A DNA stretch of 64,000 bases from Semisulcospira habei. Taxonomy: Eukaryota > Mollusca > Gastropoda > Semisulcospiridae. Numbering within the stretch: position 1 is the first letter of the stretch; every line of letters begins with the position of its first letter. Below are positions 20,775-31,591 of the stretch, one piece after another. Below the pieces are notes generated by a model. The model was not told the origin of the DNA. It worked only from the letters and a program-made list of their open reading frames with translations, and did not search any database. The stretch lies in the NCBI GenBank assembly GCA_036245525.1, contig BTPG01000005.1:174266784-174330783 (forward strand). The letters are read 5' to 3'. A program made the translations under genes and the position numbers.

Positions 20775-21049
20775 GTGAGTGTTATTGTTTGAAAGTAGTG
20801 GATGATAGTTGTGGCTAGGGAAAAGAGTTAAAGGGGCATGCCTGACCTTTTTTAAGGCTTCAGTTCGCAGAAATCTTCAGTATACATACGCACTTAGACA
20901 GTGACCACCCTATTGTCCCACCAAATGATTTCTTTCGTCCATTCAAAGCGAAAGAGGCCCACCAGAATCTTCTGATGGATACGTAAAAAGATTGCTTCTG
21001 ATGGGCGATGATAGCTGACGTCATAAGTATTCTGTATGACTTAGGTCAT
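20775..21049. other. Intron sequence without recognisable feature
   Basis: No ORF, repeat or RNA feature is recognised until the (ATCT)n microsatellite at about 21048-21072. Confidence 0.5.
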
Positions 21050-21317
21050 CTATCTATCTATCTATCTATCTATATCCCGTAGTCTTGCCAACCGTTGGGG
21101 CATCACTGATGACTTGGCAACCAGCTCCCTCCATTCCTCTCAGTTCTCTGCCATTATTAGCGTATCGCCCAGCCTCAGCCCTGTCCACTCTGAGATATTG
21201 TCCTCCCATCTTTTCCTCTGTCTTCCTCTCCTTCATCCTCCTTGCACAGTGCCTTGCAGGATTGTTTTGGCAAGCCCTGCTGAACACGTGACATGCCCAT
21301 ACCACTTCAGTTTGCGT
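21050..21317 (-). mobile_element. RTE-type LINE 3' fragment with (ATCT)n tail
   Basis: An (ATCT)n run at 21048-21072 is followed by CCCGTAGTCTTGCCAACCG...GCCTTGCAGGATTGTTTTGG. This is the minus-strand end of an RTE-like element different from R1-R3. It is cut at about 21317, where DIRS D2a begins. The sequence after the D2b right end does not look like its continuation. Confidence 0.6.
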
Positions 21318-22208
21318 TTTGTTTCCTCAAAACACATTACCAATGGTATTACTGATAGGAAACGTTACCTAGCTAGCCTAATTTTAGCCAAAATTTGGTT
21401 GTGTACATATATGGGAGAGATGGCAGGTGAGGGGCGCCATAGTCTAGGCAGTACCCCGAGTAGCCTCCCTTCCGCCGCATCCGGGTGCGAGCTCACCCGA
21501 TATTCATCAGTTAGTTTCTTAGCTAGCCTGTAGACGGTTGTGTTACGTACGTCGCTCTTCGGATATTACTGTATGGATGTGACCGGTCGTCTTGTGACTT
21601 TATCTGTTCTTGGACTATGTTGGGACTTGGCTGCGCGGGTTGGGCTAGCTCGGAGTGGAGCTCACTTGGATTGTGCCTTGAGCTGTTTCGAACTTTCGGA
21701 TGTGTTTCGTGACTTGGACTTAGCGTGCCTGTGGATGGCCTCGACCGGGGTGGTGGAGGGTCCCTTGGCGCCTGAGGACGTCGCTTTGACCGGCATGGGT
21801 TTGCTTCTTGCACCGTTATTGTCAGGTAAAACCTCGGTTACTGCCCTCGACCGGCGCTCAGGGGAAGGGAAGAGCGCCGGGCGGCGGAACGATCTGTGCA
21901 CTTGTTGGAGTTTGTTCTCACCCTCGCGCACGTACTTATTGGTGCGCGGCCTCGGAGGCCACGCTCGTTCGTTCTTCACTGTTGCCTCTGTGTTGCAGTT
22001 ACCAGGCTCGTACCTGCACGCGATGTGGTGATTTTCAGTGGCCCTGTGACGAGCATGCAGTCTGCCTGCCCGGCTCTGGCTGTGAGTCCACGCATCCCTG
22101 TACTGTATGCGCCCCCTGGCTGGAAGAGAGATGGTCCCAGCTGTGGGGATTCTACTCCGTGAACGCCTGACACCTACCCGGGAGTGGCCATCGACTCCCG
22201 CTTAGATT

Positions 22209-22492
22209 ACCACGGATGGGTGCAGTAAGTTACCCATGACTGTGATCGGATTAGTGCAACTACTACTGCGCAGAATACCACGGATGGGCCTATTAAGTTC
22301 CCTATGACCGTGACGCATCGGACCAGTACAACTACTACTGCGCAGAATACCACGGATGGGCGTATTAAGTTCCCCATGACCGTGATGCATCGGACCAGTA
22401 CAACTACGACCGCGCAGAATACCACGGATGGGCCTATTAAGTTCCCCATGACCGTGACGAATCGGACCAGTCCAACTACTACCGGGCAGACG
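22209..22492. repeat. 72-bp tandem repeat (4 units) in D2a
   Basis: Units start ACCACGGATGGG at 22209 (68 bp), 22277, 22349 and 22421; the middle units are exactly 72 bp and differ at few positions. The period is a multiple of three and frames stay open on both strands: on the plus strand the unit reads TTDGRIKFPMTVMHRTS; on the minus strand VRCVTVIGNLIGPSVVF. Coding significance is unproven. Confidence 0.9.
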
Positions 22493-22989
22493 CCGGCACG
22501 CACTTACGACGATCTTAGCCCCAGACCAGACGGCGGTACGCAGTATTGGAAGGAAAAAGGTGACACACTCGGTGCTTCTGGAAAAGAGGCATGACGCGCA
22601 CACGCGATGGGATCCCGCCCCTAGAGACTACAAACGCTCGGCTTCCCGATCGCAGGTCAGTGACGAGCTTCCACGGGCCAGTTCAACTACTACCGGGAAG
22701 ACGCCAGCACACGCTTAGCCTGGGATCAGACGGCGGAATGCAGAAGCGGAAGGACGGTAACACGCTCTGTGCTTCGGGAAGAGAGGCACAAGGCTAACTC
22801 TCGACGGGATCACGCCCCCGTCTAGACTACCGGGCCGGCGCCAGCACTCGCACCAACGACCAGACCAGACGCCACGGCCAGACGAACGGATGGAACGGAA
22901 GAGCGCGCGCTCGCTGCGCAGTCACGCAGCACAAGCGTAGCGCACGCCGGGACCCGAAACTCGTCAGGTCTCCGTACGTTCGGCATCGC

Positions 22990-23430
22990 ACTCACAGGAA
23001 AATCAGTGACGAGTCTCCACGGCCGGACAAACTGATTGCACGCAATAGCGCCCGCGCGCTGCTTAGAGTTTGCGGCATGTGCCTGGCGCATACCGGGACC
23101 ACGTATCCCTCTGGACCTACAGACGTTCAGCGTCCCACTCCCGGGTCAGTGACGAGTCTCCACGACCGGACAACTGACTGAAAGGAAGAGCACTCCCTCC
23201 CTGCACAGAGTACGGGGCGTGACTCTATACGCACGCCGGGACCACGAGCCGCATCTACTCGACCAATGTTCGGCGTTTCGCTCTCTGGTCAGTAACGAGC
23301 ATGAGCCTGGCACATGCCGGGACTAAAAGTCCCATAGGATCTACGAGCGTTCAGCGTCACGTGCCCAGGTCGGTGAGGAGGTGGCACGACCGCACCCAAC
23401 GGCTGTACGGTAGAGAGCACGCTCGCCGCA
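22990..23430. repeat. ~143-bp diverged tandem repeat in D2a
   Basis: TCAGTGACGAGTCTCCACG occurs at 23003 and 23146, and TCAGTAACGAG at 23289, a spacing of 143 bp. A more distant relative is near 22655 and another near 23371. Each unit also holds GCACGCCGGGACCACGAGCC-like and GTTCGGCGTC-like phrases. Confidence 0.7.
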
Positions 23431-24304
23431 CAAGGAAACCACGAGCCGAGCGCACGACGGGCCCACGCGTCCCGTCTACCACATGTGACGTAAGCAGGGC
23501 AGAAGGAACACTGGGGGTTGGAAGAACCGAGCGGACCCTTGCTCTGGGGACAGGCCGCCACTACTACAGACCGTGGTCCGCTTTGTTGCGGCAGCCGCCG
23601 TGCGGAGTCTGTCCTTACTCGCCGCCACTTCGGGCTCACACATGCCGTAGGGACTACAGTACGACTGTCCAAGACTACCATAATTCTACAGAAGCGTTCT
23701 GCCTCTTACCAGTAACCACGGCGACGTTGCCTCACCATGGACGTGCCTTCCGCATAAATCTGAAGACTTCGACACCCGGGTGTACTATGCCTTGTTCCCT
23801 GCGCACCTCGGTGGAGGCCCCTAGGAGGAGGGCGTGTGGGGGTTCTAGGCTGTGTTCATATGTTAAAGCGCTTTCAGTTGACAGGTAAGTTAGCCCTGTA
23901 GAGATGTGCCGTTTTCTCTTCTAGCTTCGGCGACCGACGCCAGATTCCTGCCGGTGCTACGGGGTCATTTTGCTTGGTTCCGTGTTCTTGCGCGGCAACC
24001 TACGGATTCGGGACTTTGTAGACGCCCTCCGCTCGCCGCAGATTCGGACCTCCTGGCCTTCCGGGCGCCACCTACTACGCGGCGTACCTTGCCTTGCTCG
24101 TCGCCTTGCCTACTACCTCTCCGGGGGAATGGGTGCTTCAGGAGGCCACCTACACTACTGCCTCGACCTCCTGATCGCTGGTACCGACTACGACAGCCGA
24201 CACGCGCTCCTGCCAGTTGGGCGTCTTGTGCTTCCACTTCGACAGCCATAGACGTTTGTTAGTGCGGAATCGGACGGAGCCTCCTGAGAGCAGTATGATT
24301 CGGC

Positions 24305-25190
24305 ATGTCCCCAGACAACCCGTCTCCAGCCTGCACCCGATGTGGCGTTTGCCTGTGGCCGACAGTATGCATGCAGTGTGCCTCTCCTGCCCCTGTTGTG
24401 CCTCCGGCCGCACCTGTGATGTCTGCGCGCCCTTGGTGGAGGAGCTGGTCCCAGCTCTGGAGCTGCTGTCGGCGTGACCTTCCACCACCGTCCCGCAGCC
24501 TCACGCATACCTCGGCCCCTGACCAACGAAGACGCCCCACGCTGCTGTTGGGGGACAGCTTACCAGGGATCCCCCCTTGCGCACCCACGCTCTCGAGTCT
24601 GGTCTGCAGCGAGTACGCTCGCCCCGCTTTGCGGAAAACAAACGGCTACCAAGCCCTGACGTTGGGGGACGTATTCCCCCCTTGCGCACCCGCTGGCTCG
24701 ATCCTGGCCCGCAGCGAGCTAGCTCGCCCCACCTTGCGGAACCCAAGCATCACACGACAAGACAAGAAAGTACATCTCCCGCCATCCCGACGCTTGACCT
24801 TCGGCATCATCTGGCGGCCCACGACAGGCGACCCCTGGAGCGCTCCAGGATGGACACAGCTTGGACACCCGCTCGTGTGTTGGGAGCCCTCGGCGACGTG
24901 TTCCTTCACGGACTGCGGCCTTCTGTCAGCTGTTCCGCGGCTTCACGTTCCCGGACCTCAGCGTCGTCGCCTGCCCTACTCCGCGGTCTATGCCCTCGTT
25001 CCTGTGCTCCCCACCCGGCGACCAGGTCTGCTTCAGGCTCCTTGTTCCTGGACGCCTCGGCCTCAGACTTCCCCGCTCGTCTCGGAGGATTTCCGCTCGC
25101 CCCTCACCATCACTCTCCTCAGATTCGCGTCACGACAGAGCCCGCCGCCTTGCAACCTCTGGATCGGACAGCGTCCCTCTCCCAGAACGC
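24305..25190 (+). pseudogene. D2b gag, N-terminal part
   Basis: It contains the cysteine module CPCCASGRTCDVCAPL (24388-24432) and two near-repeats of a 'GLQRVRSPRFAENK / GPQRASSPHLAEPK' phrase (24600-24740), also seen in D1 (14690-14840). It stops at the LINE B target site. The frames needed for the different parts disagree, so it is degenerate. Confidence 0.6.
25177..25190. repeat. Target-site duplication of LINE B, left
   Basis: CTCTCCCAGAACGC is repeated exactly at 31196-31209; the first C of the right copy may belong to the TAAC tail, so the duplication is 13-14 bp. Confidence 0.9.
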
Positions 25191-25812
25191 GCCTACCCGG
25201 CACCGGCCTCCACGTGGCGTGGGTGGGTAGTCCACTCGGTCCCTGACTGAGTGGGCTAGCAGACGGGTGCCATCTTTGTCCAGGATTAGGACTTGATGTC
25301 AGCAGATATGTTGTTCAGTCTTTTTCACTGGTCCGGTTTTTAAGGAGCTGTGCTTACCCAGGTCTTACCATGTTGGATTGGTCCTTAAAAATACGTGTGA
25401 GCTTTTGGTCCTTTGGATCCCAAGTGTTTGCCGTGCTTGGAGACCCGTGTCGGGGGAGAAGAGGATCCTGGTGGCTGAAACACTCCACTTTGGCCTTGAC
25501 TTCTGCCTAAACGGGAGGCTAGTCGTACCGGCCTAGTCAATCGGCTCTTGTCACGTCGAGCCCTATCCCCCTGTTGACATGCGGGTTGTTATACGGAGCA
25601 CCATACTATAGCCTCTGATGCTGATTGGGTGCTTTACGCCAGTATTCCCCTGTATTCAACAGTGTGATAGAAGGCGGTGGCTCAAACGGTTCAATCGGGC
25701 TTACCCCCTTGAGTATATCTTTCGGGCAGTCTCCATTGTGCGTCGGCTGGAGACCCGCCGACAATTGCACTTTCCCTTGTTGGGCTCGGTTGCGGGCGGG
25801 GACCCCCGGGGG

Positions 25813-27279
25813 ATGAATATCTATCATACTATAATATGGAAAATATCAAAAAAACCAAAACTGGCACCAAAGCGGCACATAGCCACTGACATTGACCTTG
25901 AAAATGATAGCGTCTCTGATTGTGGGGAAGCGACGCCTCAGGTTTCGGCCGTCTGGCCTCGCTTTCTCATTATCCACAGCAAAGTTAAAGAGAAGCCTGT
26001 TTCCAAGCTGCACCCTTTCCTGGTGGGGGAGACCCTCAGGAGCCGTGTTGGCAGGCCTGAGGCCCAGCGCCTCAGGTCTGGTGACTTGTTGGTAGAGTGC
26101 CGTACCCGGGCACACTCCAATGGGCTACTGAGGCTCTCCTCCATCGGAGACACTCCAGTGGAGGTCACTCCCCACAAAACAATGAATTCCTCTAGAGGAG
26201 TGATTAAAGATCAAGCATTGGCCGAACTGTCTGAAGATGAACTTGTACGAAACCTTAAGTCACAGGGGGTGACCTACGTCAGGCGCTTCATTTCCAAACG
26301 AGGTGGTAGGGAGATCCGTCTCCGTACCATCATCCTGACGTTTGGCACCCCCACAGCTCCTACTACCATCTGGGGAGGTTACTACTCCCTAAAAGTGAAA
26401 AAGTACGTCCCTCTCCCCCTTCGGTGCTTTAAGTGCCAAAAGTATGGCCATGGGCAGAAGACATGCCGCCAGGCAGAGGCCCTATGCGCCCGTTGCACTA
26501 AGCCCGGACACTCTGCTGAGTCCTGCACAGCCATCCCCCTGTGTGTGAATTGCCAGGGGGCGCATATGGCTTCGGACAAGAAGTGCCCTCGTTGGATCTC
26601 CGAGTGCAGGATTCAGCAGGTGCGTGTGGAGAAGGGGCTGTCCTTTGCGGACGCAAAAAAACTGGTTGACGGTCCTGGTGCAGCTGAGGCGGCGCCAAAC
26701 TCAAATAACAACTTTGTGTATACTTTCAGTGCTGCGGTGGCAGGCAAGCGCCCCACCAAAGACTTCTCTTGTCAAACCCCAACTTCTTGGTTGGGGGCGG
26801 AGCCTCGGATCCTCTCACCCCTGGAGAGTAATCCTCCTCCGGTGGTGACGAGGAGCCAGGGAACGCAGAGGGCGGACGCTACCGGTCCGGTGGCACCGCC
26901 TTCTGCTGCCCCTAAGCCTCAGCCCCCACCAAAACCTGCTAGTTTGTCAACACCAAAGGTTTCTGGCTCTGGTCAGCCTTCTAAGGCCGCTAACTCTAGC
27001 GGCAGGAACGCTGCCCAGGACCAGAAGTCAAAGAAATCTATGGGACCGCCGTGCGCACGGGCCCAGAAGGGGAACATTGATGTCCCCCTTCAAAACAAAT
27101 ATGCTGCGTTGGAGGAGCAGATGGAGGGAGTGGAAGTTGTCGATGCTGCGGCAGCTCCACCCCCTTCATCTCCTAGGAACCAGAGGAGGCCCGGGAGCCG
27201 GCCCCCCTCTGTTTCTCCGACTCCTTCCAAGGCAAAGGACAAAGGGGGGAAAAACTCCGCACCCCCAGATAAGACATAA
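25813..27279 (+). CDS. LINE copy B ORF1: Gag-like zinc-knuckle protein
   Basis: ORF1 protein binds the LINE RNA in the ribonucleoprotein. The middle domain (WPRFLIIHSKVKEK...LRSRVGRPEAQRLRSGDLLV...) resembles the RRM-like part of such proteins. It is followed by three CCHC-type knuckles (CFKCQKYGHGQKTC, CARCTKPGHSAESC, CVNCQGAHMASDKKC), a Pro/Ser-rich tail and a basic end. The frame is open from 25618, but ATG 25813 (MNIYHTIIW) is the nearest plausible start. In copy C the start is MDTTKKPKL; the matching ATG in B (25836) is out of frame because the A run at 25848-25854 has seven A instead of six. B therefore has either a changed N-terminus or a damaged start. The stop lies 2 nt before ORF2. 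Confidence 0.85.
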   Translation: MNIYHTIIWKISKKPKLAPKRHIATDIDLENDSVSDCGEATPQVSAVWPRFLIIHSKVKEKPVSKLHPFLVGETLRSRVGRPEAQRLRSGDLLVECRTRAHSNGLLRLSSIGDTPVEVTPHKTMNSSRGVIKDQALAELSEDELVRNLKSQGVTYVRRFISKRGGREIRLRTIILTFGTPTAPTTIWGGYYSLKVKKYVPLPLRCFKCQKYGHGQKTCRQAEALCARCTKPGHSAESCTAIPLCVNCQGAHMASDKKCPRWISECRIQQVRVEKGLSFADAKKLVDGPGAAEAAPNSNNNFVYTFSAAVAGKRPTKDFSCQTPTSWLGAEPRILSPLESNPPPVVTRSQGTQRADATGPVAPPSAAPKPQPPPKPASLSTPKVSGSGQPSKAANSSGRNAAQDQKSKKSMGPPCARAQKGNIDVPLQNKYAALEEQMEGVEVVDAAAAPPPSSPRNQRRPGSRPPSVSPTPSKAKDKGGKNSAPPDKT

Positions 27280-27281
27280 TC

Positions 27282-30200
27282 ATGGACTCTCTGCTTCAGT
27301 GGAATTGTCGTGGTTTTCAAGCTAACTTTGAGGAATTACGTCTTTTAGTCAAGTGCTATAACCCCTCAGTAATATCTCTTCAGGAGACTTACCTGAAGAC
27401 TTCTGACCCTGTGTCCTTTAATGGTTTTAACGCTATACATAAAGGCTCTGATTTGGAGAGGCGCTCGGGTGGAGTGGCTCTTCTCATTAGTAGCCAAATT
27501 TTATGTAGCCCCGTTAGCATCGACACCTGTCTTCAGGCTGTCGCAGCTCGGGTTACCTTGAAGAAGACCATAACTATATGCAGTATTTACCTGCCACCAT
27601 CCCTGCGGGTCTGTAGTAATGATTTTTTTAATTTAGTTGATCAACTGCCCCCTCCCTTTATTCTCATGGGGGATTTTAACGGTCACGCTCACCTTTGGGG
27701 TAGTGACCACTATGATGGCAGAGGTCAGATGTTAGAAGATGTTTTTTCTCAACTTAATCTATGTGTCTTTAACGATGGTTCACCTACATACTCTAACCCA
27801 GGTTCAGGATCTAGTTCTGTTCTAGACCTCACTGTGTGTGATCCTTCTCACATGCTGGACTTTGACTGGAAGGTTCACGATGACCTGTGTGGTAGTGACC
27901 ACTTCCCAGTAGTCCTGTCATCGGTCAGCTGTGGGGAGGATCCGCCGGTGGGGCGCTGGAATCTTAAGAAAGCTAACTGGCCTCTGTTCGCCTCCCTCTG
28001 TCAGTCTCGTCTTACAGAGGAGGTGGTCATGTCATCTGAAGAACCTATTTCTTCTTTTACTACTATTTTGTTGGACGTAGCGGGTGAAACCATCCCTAAA
28101 ACTTCCGCATCAGTCCCTCGAAAGCCGAGAGTACCATGGTTCAACGAAGAGTGCCGCAAGGCCCAAATAGCGCGCAAATCTGCTCAGCGACGTGCTTTCC
28201 GTAATCCGTCGCAAGTAAATATTTTAACCTTTAAAAGACAGAGGGCGAAAGCCCGTTACATTTTTAAACGTGAACGCCGTGCTTCCTGGAGACGCTTCGT
28301 CTCATCTTTAACTTCTCGGACTCCGTCCCAGAAAGTATGGAAGGCTGTTCGGAGAATTAGGGGCAGAGGTGGCTCGGCTTCTGTTGGCCATCTTAGAGAT
28401 GGTGTCAGTTTGGTTACAGATAAAAAAGCTGTGGCCAATTTGCTTGCCTCCACCATTGCCCATAATTCTTCAACGGAGCATTATTCACCTTTCTTCCAGA
28501 GAGAGAAGGAGAAACGAGAGTCTCGTATTTGTGATTTTGAGTCCGATAACTCAGAAGACTATAATGTCCCGTTTACATTATCAGAATTGCAGCAAGCTTT
28601 GCAGAAATGTAATGACTCTGCTGCTGGCCTAGATACCGTCCACTATCAATTCCTAACGCATCTGCCTGAGAGGTCACTCCTTGTACTTCTCAAGGCCTTT
28701 AACCATATCTGGAGAACTGGTCATTTTCCGCCGTCTTGGCGCCAGGCTGTGGTTGTACCGATCCCCAAGCCGGGTAAGGATCCTTCCGACCCGGGCAACT
28801 ACCGGCCTATCGCTTTGACATCATGTTTATGTAAAACTATGGAGCGCCTGGTCAACGCCCGCCTGGTGTGGCATCTTGAGTCACAGGGTCTCCTCACAGA
28901 CCTCCAGTGCGGTTTCCGGCGCTTCCGTAGTACAACTGACCATTTAGTCCGCTTTGAATCATTTATTCGAGATTCTTTTGTCAACAAGCAGCATGTCTAT
29001 GCAATTTTTTTCGATCTTGAGAAGGCGTATGACACTACCTGGAAGTATGGCATAATGTCTGACTTGTTGGACATGGGTTTTAAAGGGCACCTGCCCGTTT
29101 TTATTCACAATTTTTTGACTAACCGGTCGTTCCATGTCCGTGTGGGCTCCACCCTCTCCGACTCCTTTGAACAGGAGATGGGTGTCCCACAGGGCAGCAT
29201 TCTATCTCCTGTTTTATTTAGTATTAAAATTAATAACATTGTAAAGGCCGTCAAGGATGATTCTGAATGCTCTTTGTTTGTTGACGACTTTGCTTTGTGC
29301 GCACGTGGTCGAGGACTTGCGTCCCTTGAGAGGCGCTTGCAGCTGTGCGTTGATCGCATCCAGCGGTGGGTGTCTCTCAATGGATTCAAGTTCTCGCCCT
29401 CCAAGACTGTTTGTGTGCATTTTACTAACCAGACGAAATTTTTTCCAGAACCTAGCCTGAGCATTGCTGGAGTGCCAATTAAGGTGGCCGAGGAGGCAAA
29501 GTTTCTGGGGGTCATTTTTGACAAAAGACTTACCTTCCGCAACCATATTAATTACCTTAGAACCTCTTGTCAGAAGGCTCTCGACATTCTTCGTGTCGTC
29601 GGTCGTACTGACTGGGGTGCGGACCGTACTGTCTTACTTCGTCTGTACCGGGCCCTTGTTCGGTCCAAACTGGATTACGGCTCTGTGGTGTATGGCTCAG
29701 CTTCCAAGTCTGTGCTACAGCGTCTGAACACAATTCACCATCAGGGTCTGCGGATATGTCTTGGGGCCTTCAGGACGTCTCCAGTTCCTAGTCTGTATGC
29801 CGAGGCAGGGGAGCCTTCTCTCAAGCTCCGCCGCATCCGCCTCATGCTCAGCTACGTTCTGAAACTGAAGGCCCATCCAGACAATCCTGCCTATGATTGT
29901 GTTTTTAAACAATCGTTTGCAGAGATTTACGATACCCATCCGGGAGCTGTCCGTCCACTTTCTTTCCGTGTCCGACCTCATCTGCAGGCGGCCGGATTGG
30001 ACCTGGACAGAGTTTCGGAATCCCTGCAACACATCACTCCACCTTGGCTCTTACCAGTTCCTGACATCTTGCTGGACTTGACTGCCCACAAGAAAGACTC
30101 TACTCCACTAGCCATATACCAACAGAGCCTCAATGAACTGCTTTCAATTTTTCCTGGCTATTGTCGCATCTATACCGATGGGTCAAAGTCTGAGGATGGG

Positions 30201-30974
30201 AGAGTGGCTGCGGCCGCAGTATCCTCTCGCCATCCTAGACGCCCATTTAAGCACCGCCTCCCAGACCACTCATCTGTATTTAGTGCGGAACTGCAGGCGG
30301 TTCTGCTGGCACTCAAGCATGCTTATCGATCTAGAGAAAGGAACTTCCTGATTCTGTCTGACTCTCTTTCTGCCCTGCAGGCCCTTCAGGGCACGGGAAA
30401 TGACCACCCACTGCTGGTGCAGATCAGAGAGCTCCACGCGGACTTGATGAAGGAATATTATGATATCATTTTTATTTGGGTGCCAGGGCATGTGGGCATC
30501 GAAGGCAACAGGATCGCAGATTCTGCTGCCAACGATGCCCGCAATGACCCTGTCCCTGACACACAGACTGTTTATAGTGATTTTAGACATGTGGCTAGTG
30601 CGTACATAGCCCGTGAGTGGCAGTCCGAGTGGGACAAAGAGGAAGCTAACAAGCTGCATGAAGCCCTTCCTAAGTTGTCCGACGGTCTACCTTATCGCTG
30701 CGGCAGCCGCCGTGAGGAGACTGTCCTGGCTCGGCTCCACATCGGCCACACGTATGTTACGCACTCTTATTTACTTAAACAGGAGGAGCGTCCATGGTGT
30801 TATGCCTGCGACGAGCAGTACTCTGTTCAACACTTTTTGTTGTCTTGTGCTGATCTAATCGACACAAGGTATAAACATTTCACAGCAGACTCCTTGAAGG
30901 TTTTGTTCCGGGATGTGCCCCCGGACAAGATCTTCAGTTTTCTGAGAGAGTGCCATATTTTTAATAAGATTTGA
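27282..30974 (+). CDS. LINE copy B ORF2: endonuclease-RT-RNase H, intact
   Basis: 1230 codons, the same length and layout as copies A and C, with no stop or frameshift. The endonuclease keeps QWNCRGF, QETYLK, MGDFNGH and GSDHFP; the reverse transcriptase keeps FFDLEKAYD, GVPQGSILSP and FVDDF; RNase H keeps YTDGSK, AELQA, LSDSLSALQ and WVPGHVGIEGNRIAD; the C-terminal knuckle reads CYACDEQYSVQHFLLSC. It follows ORF1 with a TAA-TC-ATG spacing, which suggests reinitiation after ORF1 termination. The product would carry out target-primed reverse transcription. Confidence 0.95.
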   Translation: MDSLLQWNCRGFQANFEELRLLVKCYNPSVISLQETYLKTSDPVSFNGFNAIHKGSDLERRSGGVALLISSQILCSPVSIDTCLQAVAARVTLKKTITICSIYLPPSLRVCSNDFFNLVDQLPPPFILMGDFNGHAHLWGSDHYDGRGQMLEDVFSQLNLCVFNDGSPTYSNPGSGSSSVLDLTVCDPSHMLDFDWKVHDDLCGSDHFPVVLSSVSCGEDPPVGRWNLKKANWPLFASLCQSRLTEEVVMSSEEPISSFTTILLDVAGETIPKTSASVPRKPRVPWFNEECRKAQIARKSAQRRAFRNPSQVNILTFKRQRAKARYIFKRERRASWRRFVSSLTSRTPSQKVWKAVRRIRGRGGSASVGHLRDGVSLVTDKKAVANLLASTIAHNSSTEHYSPFFQREKEKRESRICDFESDNSEDYNVPFTLSELQQALQKCNDSAAGLDTVHYQFLTHLPERSLLVLLKAFNHIWRTGHFPPSWRQAVVVPIPKPGKDPSDPGNYRPIALTSCLCKTMERLVNARLVWHLESQGLLTDLQCGFRRFRSTTDHLVRFESFIRDSFVNKQHVYAIFFDLEKAYDTTWKYGIMSDLLDMGFKGHLPVFIHNFLTNRSFHVRVGSTLSDSFEQEMGVPQGSILSPVLFSIKINNIVKAVKDDSECSLFVDDFALCARGRGLASLERRLQLCVDRIQRWVSLNGFKFSPSKTVCVHFTNQTKFFPEPSLSIAGVPIKVAEEAKFLGVIFDKRLTFRNHINYLRTSCQKALDILRVVGRTDWGADRTVLLRLYRALVRSKLDYGSVVYGSASKSVLQRLNTIHHQGLRICLGAFRTSPVPSLYAEAGEPSLKLRRIRLMLSYVLKLKAHPDNPAYDCVFKQSFAEIYDTHPGAVRPLSFRVRPHLQAAGLDLDRVSESLQHITPPWLLPVPDILLDLTAHKKDSTPLAIYQQSLNELLSIFPGYCRIYTDGSKSEDGRVAAAAVSSRHPRRPFKHRLPDHSSVFSAELQAVLLALKHAYRSRERNFLILSDSLSALQALQGTGNDHPLLVQIRELHADLMKEYYDIIFIWVPGHVGIEGNRIADSAANDARNDPVPDTQTVYSDFRHVASAYIAREWQSEWDKEEANKLHEALPKLSDGLPYRCGSRREETVLARLHIGHTYVTHSYLLKQEERPWCYACDEQYSVQHFLLSCADLIDTRYKHFTADSLKVLFRDVPPDKIFSFLRECHIFNKI

Positions 30975-31195
30975 GTGTTTATAGATTATGATGTTTCTAT
31001 TATTTTGACCTTTTTGAGAGTCTTCCGACGTTTTCTTTAAAGACCTGTGCGACATTTTAGCCTGACATATTTTTAAGGTATATTTACATCATGTCTTAAG
31101 ACCTTTCTTTTAGTCTGGCTGACCAGATTTTTACCCTTCCCGCCGTGAGATGGCCTTAGTTGCCTGCTCGGCGTTAAACCCAAATAACTAACTAA

Positions 31196-31209
31196 CTCTC
31201 CCAGAACGC
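31196..31209. repeat. Target-site duplication of LINE B, right
   Basis: CTCTCCCAGAACGC pairs with 25177-25190. D2b gag sequence continues directly. Confidence 0.9.
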
Positions 31210-31590
31210 CTCGCCTGTGCCGGACTGCTCGACCTGGTTACGCGAGCTGTCATCTCTCATGTCGAAGTGGCCTGGTGCCCGTCGTTTCACTCCGCTGTTA
31301 GGAGACGTCCTCGCCTTGGCAGCTTACCACGCTTCCGTCAATGCCATGCCTGGTGCCGCCGAACCTACGCAGACAGCTGCATCTGGCCCCTTCCGTGAAC
31401 CGCTATGCTTCGTTTCTGCCTGGCAGACGGTGAAGGACGCGTACAGAGACCTCTGGCCCACCCGCTTCATCTCCTTCTGTGCAGCTGCCCGCAAGGTCCT
31501 GTGTCTCTCTCTCTCCAGACTGGTAGTCCCTCCCCTCGCCCGCCCTCCAGGCGCCCGCCCCCCACCCCCGCCCCCACCTGGGTCTGCCCT
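31210..31590 (+). pseudogene. D2b gag, C-terminal part
   Basis: ERLACAGLLDLVTRAVISHV (31204 on) and, in another frame, LALAAYHASVNAMPGAAEPT and AWQTVKDAYRDLWP match the D3 gag (NTLACTGFLELATQAVV, AAYHTSANALAGLA, WREVKESSKDLWP). The change of frame between these blocks marks an indel. Confidence 0.72.
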
Positions 31591-31591
31591 G

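Larger units (their letters stand above)
21318..24300 (+). mobile_element. DIRS-type element D2a, 5' part only
   Basis: It starts TGTTTCCTCAAAACACATTA at 21318, like the D1 left end, and has its own leader. A gag N-terminal cysteine module is at 22066-22155 (GSGCESTHPCTVCAPW, then WSQLWGFY). It carries two sets of tandem repeats (22209-22492 and 22990-23430). No reverse transcriptase or recombinase follows before a second gag cysteine module appears at 24388-24432, so this is a separate, truncated element. Its left terminal repeat does not match the right terminal repeat at 34905-35268. The boundary with D2b is only approximate. Confidence 0.68.
25191..31195 (+). mobile_element. RNase H-bearing LINE, copy B, full length
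   Basis: The full-length element starts GCCTACCCGGCACCGG, like copy C. It has a 5' UTR of about 620 bp, ORF1 with zinc knuckles, ORF2 and a 3' UTR ending GTTAAACCCAAATAACTAAC. It is inserted in DIRS gag with an exact 13-14 bp target-site duplication. B differs from A and C at several dozen ORF2 residues, so it belongs to a slightly older or distinct sublineage. Confidence 0.95.

Noticed and set aside
21048..21072. (ATCT)n as a telomeric or regulatory repeat
   Set aside because: Simple microsatellite at the tail of an RTE-type fragment.
22209..22492. CRISPR-like array
   Set aside because: The units are head-to-tail 72-bp repeats without unique spacers, inside a eukaryotic retroelement.
25618..25812. 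N-terminal extension of LINE B ORF1
   Set aside because: The open frame runs through 5' UTR sequence that in copy C is not open in this frame; ATG 25813 is more plausible.
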